Made by a program: the position numbers and the translations under genes
In this document: positions 54,553 to 62,366 of the stretch, piece after piece
How positions within the stretch are numbered: position 1 is the first letter of the stretch
Layout of the letters: each line of letters begins with the position of its first letter
NCBI GenBank assembly: GCA_019120395.1
Contig: DWVD01000113.1
Coordinates: 1 to 64,000, forward strand
Direction: 5' to 3'
Origin: Candidatus Gemmiger faecigallinarum
Lineage (GTDB): Bacteria > Bacillota > Clostridia > Oscillospirales > Ruminococcaceae
DNA: 64,000 bases
The notes under the pieces: model-generated
What the model saw: the letters and a program-made list of their open reading frames with translations, nothing else
The model's database searches: none
Told to the model about the DNA's origin: nothing

Positions 54553-55212
54553 ATGAGTGAAGCCTTGGTGATTTGGGGCCGCCTGACAGAGAGCTTTCTG
54601 CTCAACGCCCAGCTGTTTGGCCTGACGCTGCTGTTTGCGCTGCCGCTGGGCCTGGTGGTGGCGTTCGGCTCCATGAGCCGGTTCGCGCCGCTGCGGGCGG
54701 TGGTGCGCACCTTTGTGTGGGTCATCCGCGGCACGCCGCTGATGCTGCAGATCATTGTCATCTATCTGGGCCCCGGCCTGATGGGCTGGGGCACCCCCTG
54801 GCCGGCGGGCAGCTTCGGCCGGCTGACGGCGGCGGTGGTGGCTTTTGTCATCAACTACGCCTGCTATTTTTCCGAGATCTACCGCGGCGGCATCGAGAGC
54901 GTGCCCAAAGGCCAGACCGAAGCCGGCGAGGTGCTGGGCATGACAAAGTCGCAGATCTTTTTCCGGGTGACGCTGCTGCAGGTCGTCAAACGCATCCTGC
55001 CCCCCATGGGCAACGAGGTCATCACGCTGGTCAAGGATACCTCGCTGGCCAACATCATCTCCAACAAGGAGATCATCATGATGGCGCAGGAGTACAGCGC
55101 CCGCGGTTTGATCTGGCCGCTGTTCTCCACCGCCATCTTCTTCCTGGTCTTTGTTGGCGTGCTGACGATTTTGTTCGGCGCGCTGGAAAAGAAGCTGGAC
55201 TATTTCAAGTAA
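54553..55212 (+). CDS. Amino acid ABC importer permease (second system)
   Basis: A 219-residue HisM-type permease with five membrane segments and the EAA loop GIESVPKGQTEAGEVLGMTKSQ. ATG 54553 is preferred to GTG 54544, as GGGGAAG is better placed for it. It couples to the ATPase gene 13 bases downstream. Confidence 0.94.
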   Translation: MSEALVIWGRLTESFLLNAQLFGLTLLFALPLGLVVAFGSMSRFAPLRAVVRTFVWVIRGTPLMLQIIVIYLGPGLMGWGTPWPAGSFGRLTAAVVAFVINYACYFSEIYRGGIESVPKGQTEAGEVLGMTKSQIFFRVTLLQVVKRILPPMGNEVITLVKDTSLANIISNKEIIMMAQEYSARGLIWPLFSTAIFFLVFVGVLTILFGALEKKLDYFK

Positions 55213-55225
55213 GGGGGCGACGAGT

Positions 55226-56008
55226 ATGGCATTGCTGGAAGTGACCGGCATCGGCAAACGGTTTGGCAGCACCCATGTGCTGGAGGACATCTCGCTCTCG
55301 CTGGAACAGGGCGAGGCGCTGGCCATCATCGGCTCCTCCGGTTCGGGCAAAACGACGCTGCTGCGCTGCCTGAATTTTTTGGAGACGCCCGACGCCGGCC
55401 GCATCGTGGTGGACGGCGAGACCTTGTGGGACGCCGCCGACCCCGCCACCCACAAGGAGAGCGAAAAGCGCAAAAAGCGGCTGCATTTCGGCCTGGTGTT
55501 CCAGAACTTCAACCTGTTCCCCCAGTACACCGCGCTGCAGAACATCATGCTGGCGGGCGAGCTGCTGGCCAAGGAACGGCCCGACTACAAGCAGAACCGC
55601 CGCCAGATCCACGATCAGCTGGAACAGAAAGCCCGCGGCCTGCTGGCCCAGATGGGCCTGAGCGACCGGGCGGACCATTACCCCCATCAGCTGTCCGGCG
55701 GCCAGCAGCAGCGGGTGGCCATAGCCCGCGCGCTGGCGCTGGAGCCGGACATCCTCTGTTTTGACGAGCCCACCAGCGCGCTGGACCCGGAGCTGACCGG
55801 CGAGGTGCTGCGGGTCCTGCGGGACCTGGCCGCCCACAAGACGACCATGATCATCGTCACCCACGAGATGGCCTTTGCCCGCGACGTGGCCGACCGCATC
55901 CTGTTCATGGACGGCGGCGTGGTGGTGGAGGAAGGCCCCGCCCGCCAGGTCATCGACCACCCCAGGGAGGAGCGCACCCGCCGCTTTTTGGCAAACTACA
56001 ATACCTGA
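55226..56008 (+). CDS. Amino acid ABC importer ATP-binding protein (second system)
   Basis: A 260-residue GlnQ-class ATPase: Walker A GSSGSGKTTLLR, FQNFNLFPQYTALQN, signature LSGGQQQRVAIARALA, Walker B ILCFDEPTSALDPE, switch His in VTHEMAFA. It has an about 15-residue insertion (ELLAKERPDYKQNRRQIHDQ) compared with the first-system ATPase. AAGGGGG precedes ATG 55226 and a strong terminator follows. Confidence 0.96.
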   Translation: MALLEVTGIGKRFGSTHVLEDISLSLEQGEALAIIGSSGSGKTTLLRCLNFLETPDAGRIVVDGETLWDAADPATHKESEKRKKRLHFGLVFQNFNLFPQYTALQNIMLAGELLAKERPDYKQNRRQIHDQLEQKARGLLAQMGLSDRADHYPHQLSGGQQQRVAIARALALEPDILCFDEPTSALDPELTGEVLRVLRDLAAHKTTMIIVTHEMAFARDVADRILFMDGGVVVEEGPARQVIDHPREERTRRFLANYNT

Positions 56009-56017
56009 TATACAAAC

Positions 56018-56060
56018 AAACCGCTCCCGGCCTGCCGCTGACAGGCCGGGAGCGGTTTTG
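56018..56060 (+). terminator. Terminator of the second importer operon
   Basis: A perfect 14-bp stem CCGCTCCCGGCCTG/CAGGCCGGGAGCGG with a seven-base loop, then TTTTGTG. Confidence 0.93.
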
Positions 56061-56075
56061 TGTATGCAGATGGGA

Positions 56076-56094
56076 CCGGAACGATACGTTCCGG
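56076..56094. promoter_or_regulatory. 19-base palindrome upstream of yunB
   Basis: CCGGAACG-ATA-CGTTCCGG is a perfect inverted repeat in the yunB upstream region. It has no T-run, so an operator or mRNA structure is more likely than a terminator. Confidence 0.45.
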
Positions 56095-56167
56095 CATAGT
56101 CTGAAAAAGCGGAAAAACCATTGTATGCAAAAAACGCAAACATTATGCGCAGAAAGGAGGCGTGCCT

Positions 56168-56812
56168 ATGCGCCGTGCCACCCCGCTGGCGCCGCGTCTG
56201 CGGGCAAGGCTGCGCCTGCCGGCGCTGCTGGCAGCCCTGACGCTGCTTTTGTATGCGATCGCCCGGCTGGACGCCAAGATCCAGCCCATCCTGCAGGAAT
56301 TTGCCGAGTACGAGACCCGCTCTGCCGTCGTCCGGCTGATGAACGACGCCGTCGCGCAGGAGATGGCGCAGTCCCCCGAACGCTACCGGGAACTGTATGC
56401 AGTCACCACCGGCGCGGACGGCGGCGTGCAGACGGTGCAGAGCGACCCGCAGGCGGTCAACCTGGCGCGGGCGTCGCTGATTCAGGCTGTCACCGCCGCG
56501 CTGGACGCCGCGCCGGAACAGCGGCTGGAGATCCCGCTGGGCAGCCTGCTGGACAGTGCCATCTTGAACGACCTTGGCCCGGCCTGGACGCTGACCATCC
56601 AGCCCAGGGGCTATGTGGACGGCGAACTGACCGAGACGGCGGAGGCGGTGGAGATCAACCGGGTGGAGTACCGCATCGACCTGACGCTGACCGCCTCGGT
56701 CAATATGATCCTGGAAGGCCGTGCCCATGTGCTGATCGCCGAGACCACCGTGCCGCTGGTCCACGTTCTGCTGGACGGGCAGACGCCCGGCTACTACTCG
56801 CGGGAAAGCTGA
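56168..56812 (+). CDS. yunB: Sporulation protein YunB
   Basis: A 214-residue protein with one N-terminal membrane helix (LPALLAALTLLLYAIARL) and an extracytoplasmic domain beginning DAKIQPILQEFAEYETRSAV, the YunB pattern. Further family features are PLGSLLDSAILNDLGPAW and the ending EGRAHVLIAETTVPLVHVLL. YunB is a sigma-E-dependent protein needed for full sporulation in Bacillus; its biochemical role is unknown. ATG 56168 lies 7 bases after AAAGGAGG, whereas GTG 56162 is too close. No clear sigma-E promoter was found. Confidence 0.92.
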   Translation: MRRATPLAPRLRARLRLPALLAALTLLLYAIARLDAKIQPILQEFAEYETRSAVVRLMNDAVAQEMAQSPERYRELYAVTTGADGGVQTVQSDPQAVNLARASLIQAVTAALDAAPEQRLEIPLGSLLDSAILNDLGPAWTLTIQPRGYVDGELTETAEAVEINRVEYRIDLTLTASVNMILEGRAHVLIAETTVPLVHVLLDGQTPGYYSRES

Positions 56813-56830
56813 CGCATTGCCCCAAAGCGG

Positions 56831-58183
56831 TCACCGCAGTTCCATCAGGCGGGCGCGGCTGCCGCGGAACACAAAGGGCAGGGCGAACAAGATGGCCTTG
56901 CAGACGTTGTCGGCGATCATGCAGTACCAGACGGCGCGCAGGCCCAGCCCCCACACCCGGACGCAGAGGAAGGTGAACAGGATGCGCACGCACCACATGC
57001 CCACTGTTTCCACCACAAAGGCATAGCGGGTGCGGCCCAGGCCGTAAAAGATGCCTTCCAGCACCACCATCAGGCCGAAGAACGGCTCGGACAGCGCCAC
57101 CAGCCGCAGCATCTCGGCGCCCAGATCAATGACCGCCTGGCTGGGGGTGAACACCCGCATCAGCAGCCCGGCCCCAAAGAACAGCACCGTGCCGCTGAGG
57201 ATCATAATGCCCACCGTAAGCCCAACGCTCAGCTTGGCCACGGCTTTCAGCTTAACGGCGTTGCGCTCGCCGCGGGCGTTGCCGATCAGCGTGCTGGCCG
57301 CCGACCGCAGGCCGTAGCCCGGCACATAGAAGATGGTCTCGGCCGTCACTGCGATGGAGTGGGCCGCAAAAATGGTGGTGCCCATGCCGGACACCAGGCT
57401 GGCAAACACCACGTACCCCAGGCAGGACACCAGGCTGGTGCCCAGCACCGGCATGCCCACCTCGGCGGTTTCCCGCAGCAGGGGACCGTCCACGGCAAAA
57501 CTCTGCCACGGCCAGTGCAGCTGGGCATTGCGGCGGTAAAACCAGAAAAGCAAAAGCCCCGCCGCCGCGTAGGAAATGGCCGAGGCGATGGCCGCGCCGG
57601 CCACGCCCAGGCCGAGGATATAGATAAACAGCGTGTTCAGCACCACGTTCATGCCGTTGGAAACGGCGCTGATGATCATGGGCGTTTTGGTGTCCCGCAC
57701 CGCCCGCAGCGTGTAGCCCAGCACCGTGCTGACTGAGCGGAACACCAGCGGCAGGCTGACGATGAAGAAATACCGGGACGCCTCGGCTTGGATGGCCGGC
57801 TCGGCGCCCATCCACACCGGGATGTAAGGGCACAGCGCAATGGAAAGGACCTCCAGCACTGCGCCGGCCGCCACGGCCAGCAAAAGCGCCTGCTGGGACA
57901 GCTTGCGCACCTGGTCCTCGTCGCCGGCACCCGCCGCGCGGGAGATCAGCACCATCATGGCGGTGCCGATGGCGCCGGGAATGCTGTTGACCAGCCAGGT
58001 CACCGTGGTGGTGGTGCTGACGGCGGCGGTGGCCTGCTCGCCCAGCTGGCCCACCATGGCGGTGTCCACATACTGCAAAAGGGTCGAGAGCACCTGCTCT
58101 ACAATGGTGGGGATGGACAAAAACACCAGCGTGCGGAACAGCGCCGCAGTGGCCGGCGGAAACAGGGCGGAGCGTTTGGTCAT
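56831..58183 (-). CDS. MATE-family multidrug/sodium antiporter
   Basis: A 450-residue exporter with 12 membrane helices in two similar halves (LSIPTIVEQVLSTLLQYVDTAMVG opens the first half, VGMPVLGTSLVSCLGYVVFASLV the second). MATE proteins export drugs or metabolites using a sodium or proton gradient. ATG 58183 is used; the TTG 21 bases upstream lacks support. It is convergent with yunB, only 18 bases apart without a terminator. Repeats upstream of its promoter may bind a regulator. Confidence 0.95.
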   Translation of the reverse strand: MTKRSALFPPATAALFRTLVFLSIPTIVEQVLSTLLQYVDTAMVGQLGEQATAAVSTTTTVTWLVNSIPGAIGTAMMVLISRAAGAGDEDQVRKLSQQALLLAVAAGAVLEVLSIALCPYIPVWMGAEPAIQAEASRYFFIVSLPLVFRSVSTVLGYTLRAVRDTKTPMIISAVSNGMNVVLNTLFIYILGLGVAGAAIASAISYAAAGLLLFWFYRRNAQLHWPWQSFAVDGPLLRETAEVGMPVLGTSLVSCLGYVVFASLVSGMGTTIFAAHSIAVTAETIFYVPGYGLRSAASTLIGNARGERNAVKLKAVAKLSVGLTVGIMILSGTVLFFGAGLLMRVFTPSQAVIDLGAEMLRLVALSEPFFGLMVVLEGIFYGLGRTRYAFVVETVGMWCVRILFTFLCVRVWGLGLRAVWYCMIADNVCKAILFALPFVFRGSRARLMELR

Positions 58184-58240
58184 ACGGGGGCAACTTCCTT
58201 GCAATGGATTTTCGGCCGTCCTGCGGGGCAGCCAATTACA

Positions 58241-58269
58241 AGTATACGGCAGCGCCGGCCAAAAGGCAA
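58241..58269 (-). promoter_or_regulatory. Promoter of the MATE gene
   Basis: Minus strand TTGCCT, 17 bases, TATACT, about 55 bases before the start codon. Confidence 0.7.
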
Positions 58270-58277
58270 ATACCTGC

Positions 58278-58313
58278 TTGCCATGGCAGGGGATAGCAAA
58301 TTGCTATGGCAGG
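58278..58313. repeat. Direct and inverted repeats upstream of the MATE promoter
   Basis: TTGCCATGGCAGG and TTGCTATGGCAGG (12 of 13 identical, 23-base period) flank the palindrome ATAGCAA-A-TTGCTAT; the first copy also contains the palindrome TGCCATGGCA. The block ends 9 bases upstream of the -35. Confidence 0.5.
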
Positions 58314-58339
58314 CAAAAAGCCCTGCCGGGCGGCAGGGC
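58314..58339 (-). terminator. Terminator of the unknown gene 58419-58826
   Basis: GCCCTGCC/GGCAGGGC (8 bp, four-base loop), followed on the minus strand by TTTTTGCC. Confidence 0.8.
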
Positions 58340-58418
58340 CAGGATGAGTTTCTCAAAGCAGAAGCGCAGCAAGCAGCCAGAAATGCCGCGTGCATGCTTC
58401 TGCTTTGCGCCGGGCGGC

Positions 58419-58826
58419 TCAAGTGCGCCTGGCCAGCCTGCGGCGCAGCCAAAACACTTTGAAGCGGCCGTACCCGTTGGGCTTGTCGCGCTCGAACTCC
58501 TCGGTGCGCAGATAGCGTTTGCGGGCGCCGTCAAACTGCAGGGCGTCGCCGTTTTCCTGGATGTCGGTCAGCACGCGGGGGATGGCCTTCTGGTCGGTCT
58601 CGAATTCCGGTTCCTTCTCCCACAAAATGCGGCCGTCGGCGTCCAGGCCGCGGGCCCACAGGCTGAACACCAGGCAGGCGGCCTCGCCGTAGCAGTAACG
58701 TTCAAAGCGGATGCGGCCGTCGATGTAAAACAGCAGGCAGTCGCGGAAATGGGTCTCCAGTTCCTTCTCGTAGCGCCGCCCGCAGAGCGTTCCGGCAAAG
58801 TCGGCGGCATGGGCAGTGATCGGCAT
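58419..58826 (-). CDS. Unknown 135-residue protein
   Basis: A soluble protein without membrane helices or signal peptide; it reads as an alpha/beta domain (ELETHFRDCLLFYIDGRIRF, CYGEAACLVFSLWARGLDADG) ending in a basic segment (FWLRRRLARR). No motif was recognised. AGGAGG precedes ATG 58826; a TATAAT stands at 58886-58891 on the minus strand with a poor -35, and a terminator follows the gene, so it is probably monocistronic. Confidence 0.8.
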   Translation of the reverse strand: MPITAHAADFAGTLCGRRYEKELETHFRDCLLFYIDGRIRFERYCYGEAACLVFSLWARGLDADGRILWEKEPEFETDQKAIPRVLTDIQENGDALQFDGARKRYLRTEEFERDKPNGYGRFKVFWLRRRLARRT

Positions 58827-58906
58827 GGCGGGGCACCTCCTGACGCCGCGGGGACGGGTTGCTCCGCGGCAGAATCCATGCCCCTATTATACCGGCTTTG
58901 CGCCGA

Positions 58907-58940
58907 AAAGAAAAGGGGCCGGCCGGCATCCGTCGGCCGG
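58907..58940 (-). terminator. Terminator of the peptide-resistance ABC operon
   Basis: CCGGCCG/CGGCCGG around an eight-base loop, followed on the minus strand by CCCCTTTTCTTTT. Confidence 0.85.
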
Positions 58941-58948
58941 CGTCCCTC

Positions 58949-59683
58949 TCATTCCGCCTTCACGTCCCGCCTTGTCAGCAGCTGCTGCGCCAGCAGGAAA
59001 AATACGGCCAGGAACAGGGCGGTGCTTACGGCAAAGCCTGCCATGCCGCCGGCCAGCATATCGTCGCTCTGGTTGGAGTTCATGCCCACGATCATCAGCG
59101 CGTAGGGCCAGAACAACCCCAGGTCCATGGTGTTGGTCAGCAGCCCCAGCACGCTGCCGCCCAGGGCGATCAGCACCGGCGCCGCAAAGCTGCGCATCAC
59201 CATCGAGAAGATCAGCTGCAGCGCGATCACCGGCAGCGCGCCCAGCGTGCCGCGCAGGCACCACCACAAAATCTCCGGCGGCGGCAGCCCCGGCAGCCCG
59301 GCCACCAGCTTGCCCAGCGCCAGGTACAGCACAAACACCCAGGCCTGCGTCAGCAGCGTTACTTTGCAGGCCACCGCAAACTTGGCAAAGTACAGCGCAA
59401 AGGGCCGCACCGGCGCGGTCATGATCAGGTTCCAGTTGTGGCCCATGTGCTCCAGCCGCCACAGGTAGGAGCAGTACACCCCGATCAGCGGCGCATAGAA
59501 AAAGGTGGCGTAGAACAGCGTGTGCTGGGTCCACAGGCTGTACCATTCGCTCTGCAAAAGCCCCAGGTTGTTCAGATAATTGAAGGTCCCCATCACGGCG
59601 GGGAAAATCGGCACGATCAAAAACGCCAGCCACAGCACGGCGCCGCGGAGCTTGCGGTTTTCGGCACGGATACAACGCAGCAT
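58949..59683 (-). CDS. ABC-2 permease, lantibiotic-immunity type (LanG/CprC-like)
   Basis: A 244-residue ABC-2 membrane protein with six helices; the motifs NRKLRGAVLWLAFLIVPIFPA, WRLEHMGHNWNLIMTAPV and LYFAKFAV fit the LanG/MutG group. It forms the third gene of an ATPase-permease-permease operon whose products remove cationic or lanthionine peptides from the membrane. It begins 3 bases after the previous stop with GGGAGGT. Confidence 0.9.
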   Translation of the reverse strand: MLRCIRAENRKLRGAVLWLAFLIVPIFPAVMGTFNYLNNLGLLQSEWYSLWTQHTLFYATFFYAPLIGVYCSYLWRLEHMGHNWNLIMTAPVRPFALYFAKFAVACKVTLLTQAWVFVLYLALGKLVAGLPGLPPPEILWWCLRGTLGALPVIALQLIFSMVMRSFAAPVLIALGGSVLGLLTNTMDLGLFWPYALMIVGMNSNQSDDMLAGGMAGFAVSTALFLAVFFLLAQQLLTRRDVKAE

Positions 59684-59686
59684 CTT

Positions 59687-60439
59687 TTATACCTCCCTGT
59701 TCTTTATCAGCAGGCCGCCCAGCGCGCACAGCGCCGCGGCCAGCGCCGCCACAACGCACAGCAGCCCTACCGGGAGCGGCTGCGGCAGATAGGTGGTCAC
59801 GCGGGTGGCTTCGTCCCAGGTATAGCCCATGGCGCTCAGCGCGATGTAGTAGCCCCAGGGCGTAAGATACCCCAGCGGCGGCGGGAAGAACGCCGAAAAC
59901 AGCCCCACCAGTGCGCCGTCCAGCCCCACCGCCAGCGTGGCGGCCTGGGCGGCAAACGCCATGCTGATGCACAGCGACAGGAAAAACAGCGCCATGCTGA
60001 CAACAAACGTGCAGGCAAACAGCCATGCCAGCCGCCCGATATCCAGCGGCTGGGTAAACTGCAGCCAGCCGCTCAGCGCAAAGATGCCGGCCAGTTCCAG
60101 CACGCACAAAAGCAGCAGCTCGGCCGCGCCCAGCAGGATCTTGCCGCCGTACAGGCTGGCGCGGCTTTGCAGGGTAAACAGCAGCTTGCAGGTGTTGCCC
60201 CGGTTCTCCACATCCCAGATGCGGCTGGCCAGCACCGCCGTCACCACCGACAGCACGATGGTGTTGACGGTGGGCATAACGTAAAACAGCCCCGAAAACC
60301 CCTGCGCCCGGTCCTGGACGCCCATGCCGCGCAGGCTGTACGCCACCCAGGCCAAGATCACCAGCGCCGTGCCGGCGATCAGCAGCAGGTCGCGGCGGCG
60401 GCGCGCCTTTTTCAGCTCAGACAAAAATCCGTGCAGCAT
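59687..60439 (-). CDS. ABC-2 permease, lantibiotic-immunity type (LanE/CprB-like)
   Basis: A 250-residue ABC-2 membrane protein with six helices (ELKKARRRRDLLLIAGTALVI at the start; IWDVENRGNTCKLLFTLQSR is the typical conserved cytoplasmic loop). It is the second permease of the LanFEG-like transporter. It starts one base after the ATPase stop, so subunits are made together. Confidence 0.9.
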   Translation of the reverse strand: MLHGFLSELKKARRRRDLLLIAGTALVILAWVAYSLRGMGVQDRAQGFSGLFYVMPTVNTIVLSVVTAVLASRIWDVENRGNTCKLLFTLQSRASLYGGKILLGAAELLLLCVLELAGIFALSGWLQFTQPLDIGRLAWLFACTFVVSMALFFLSLCISMAFAAQAATLAVGLDGALVGLFSAFFPPPLGYLTPWGYYIALSAMGYTWDEATRVTTYLPQPLPVGLLCVVAALAAALCALGGLLIKNREV

Positions 60440-60440
60440 G

Positions 60441-61352
60441 TTATTCCGCCTCCTTGCGCTCGGTCAGGCTCAGGAAGATCTCTTCCAGCGTTTTGGTGCG
60501 GCTGCCCACCGCCACCACACCGGCGCCGTTCTCGGCCAGGGCGCGCACCACCTGGGCCAGCGCCTGCTCCTGCATGGCGGGCAGCACAAAGGCGCCGTGT
60601 TCCCACCGGGCGCCGACCCGGCAGCGGGCCAGAGTGTTTTTGGCGCAGGCCGGGTCCAGTACCCGCAGCACCGTATCGCCGCGGCTGTGGCGCTGCAGCT
60701 GCTCCAGCGGGCCTTGGAACAGCAGCCGCCCTTTGTTGATGATGCCCACCTGGTCAATGATCTGCTCCAGCTCGCTGAGCAGGTGGCTGGAGATCAGCAC
60801 CGTGGCGCCGCAGCGGCGGGGCATGTCGGCGATCAGCTCCCGCATCTCCTGGATGCCGGCGGGGTCCAGGCCGTTGGTGGGCTCGTCCAGCACCAGCACT
60901 CTGGGGCTGCCCAGCAGCGCCTGCGCAATGCCCAGCCGCTGTTTCATGCCCAGCGAATACTGCCCCACCTTGCGGCCGCGGTCTTTGGTCAGGCGGACGA
61001 TGTCCAGCACGCGCCCGATGTCCCGCCGGGGCACCCCTTTCAGGTCGGCCACGACCTCCAGATTTTCCTGCCCGGTCAGGTGGCCGTAGCAGGAGGGCGA
61101 CTCGATCAGCGAGCCGGTCTGCCGCAGGATGGCCAGCCGGTTCTGCGGCGTCATGGTCTGGCCCAGCACCTGCACCTGCCCGGCGGACGGGTGGGCAAGG
61201 CCCAGGATCAGTTTCATGGTGGTGGATTTGCCCGCGCCGTTGGGACCGATAAAGCCGTAGACGCTGCCCTCCGGCACCGCCAGCTCCACGTGGTCCACGG
61301 CAAAGTGCGCGCCGTAAGCTTTGCACAGGCCGGTCGTCTCGATCACATTCAT
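60441..61352 (-). CDS. ABC ATPase, lantibiotic/bacitracin resistance type (LanF/BcrA/CprA-like)
   Basis: A 303-residue ATPase: Walker A GPNGAGKSTTMKLILG, the BcrA-type Q-loop segment GSLIESPSCYGHLTGQENL, signature YSLGMKQRLGIAQALL, Walker B LVLDEPTNGLDPAG, and a C-terminal extension of about 80 residues. LIESP and LGMKQRLGIA are typical of LanF/BcrA rather than of importers. GAGGGAG precedes ATG 61352; the ORF track entry runs on upstream only by chance. It is divergent from the regulator genes. Confidence 0.94.
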   Translation of the reverse strand: MNVIETTGLCKAYGAHFAVDHVELAVPEGSVYGFIGPNGAGKSTTMKLILGLAHPSAGQVQVLGQTMTPQNRLAILRQTGSLIESPSCYGHLTGQENLEVVADLKGVPRRDIGRVLDIVRLTKDRGRKVGQYSLGMKQRLGIAQALLGSPRVLVLDEPTNGLDPAGIQEMRELIADMPRRCGATVLISSHLLSELEQIIDQVGIINKGRLLFQGPLEQLQRHSRGDTVLRVLDPACAKNTLARCRVGARWEHGAFVLPAMQEQALAQVVRALAENGAGVVAVGSRTKTLEEIFLSLTERKEAE

Positions 61353-61426
61353 AAACAGACACTCCCTCTTTTTGGGCTGGCCGGAGCCGCCGCCCGGCGG
61401 GCGGGGCGTTCCCGGCTGCTGAGGGT

Positions 61427-61487
61427 ATTGTAGCGCCCCCGGCTTATCTGCACGGTAAGCCGGGCTTAAGTTTGCCTTAATTTTTGC
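61427..61487 (-). promoter_or_regulatory. ABC operon promoter with tandem response-regulator-like repeats
   Basis: On the minus strand TACAAT (61427-61432) has no acceptable -35. Upstream of it, CTTAAGTTTGC and CTTAATTTTTGC (plus strand 61465-61487) form tandem repeats with an 11-base period, the usual layout of OmpR-type regulator sites. A TATAAT at about 61520 on plus, also without a good -35, is the likely -10 of the regulator operon. Confidence 0.55.
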
Positions 61488-61646
61488 CCGGCCCGGTGGC
61501 GCGGGACGGCGGGCCGCGGTATAATAAGGCTGGCAGAAAACGCCGGGGCGGCTCAAAAGCGGAGCGCGCGGCCGGCTGTTTGCCCAAACCAACGGAAACG
61601 GCGCGCCCTGCCAAACGGCCGGGCGCGCCCGAAGGGGGAAACCGCC

Positions 61647-62366
61647 TTGCGGCAGATCCAAGACGCCAAAATACTTCTGGTGGACGATAACCGGGAGCTG
61701 CTGGAACTTTTGCGCGAGACGCTGTCCGGCGCAGGCTACCGCAGCCTGGCCACCGCCGAGACCTGCGCCGAAGCCCGCGCCGCCTTTGCGGGCTGGCAGC
61801 CCGATTTTATGGTGCTGGACATCAACCTGCCCGACGGCGACGGCTTTGCTCTGTTCCGGGAGTTGCACGCCAAAGCGGACATCCCGGCGCTGTTCCTCTC
61901 GGCGCGGGACGAGGACAGCGACCGGTTGTTCGGCCTGGGCCTTGGGGCGGACGATTACCTGACCAAGCCGTTTTTGACCCAGGAGCTTTTGCTGCGCATC
62001 CAGCTGATCCTGCGCCGCGCCTACCGGGCCGAACTGCAAAAGGGTGCGCAGTCCGCTCTGCAGCTGGGCGGCTGCCGGGTGGACCTGGACGCCGCGTCGG
62101 TGCGGCGTCCCGACGGCAGCGCCGCCGCCCTGACCGCCACCGAGCGCACCCTGCTGCAAAAGCTGGCCGAAAACCGCGGCCGCATCGTCACCTTTGACGC
62201 GCTGTGCGAGGCGGTCTGGGGGGACGGCTACTATGGCTACGAGAACAGCCTGAACGTGCACATCCGCCACCTGCGGGAAAAGATCGAGGCGGACCCCTCC
62301 CACCCGGTTTACCTGCTCACGGTGCGGGGGCTGGGCTACAAGCTGGCAGGGGAGGGCGCGCAATGA
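61647..62366 (+). CDS. OmpR-family response regulator
   Basis: A 239-residue regulator: receiver domain with the acidic pair Asp13-Asp14 (LLVDDNRE), phosphorylation site Asp58 (MVLDINLPD) and Lys107 (LTKPF); then a winged-helix domain (LTATERTLLQKLAENRGRIV, NSLNVHIRHLREKIE, VRGLGYKL). The start is TTG 61647 after AGGGGG. It should bind the tandem repeats between it and the ABC operon. Its stop overlaps the kinase start as ATGA. Confidence 0.95.
   Translation: MRQIQDAKILLVDDNRELLELLRETLSGAGYRSLATAETCAEARAAFAGWQPDFMVLDINLPDGDGFALFRELHAKADIPALFLSARDEDSDRLFGLGLGADDYLTKPFLTQELLLRIQLILRRAYRAELQKGAQSALQLGGCRVDLDAASVRRPDGSAAALTATERTLLQKLAENRGRIVTFDALCEAVWGDGYYGYENSLNVHIRHLREKIEADPSHPVYLLTVRGLGYKLAGEGAQ

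Noticed and set aside
52378-55572. 1064-residue minus-strand ORF
   Set aside because: Antisense shadow of the NYN protein and second importer genes; composition is atypical for protein.
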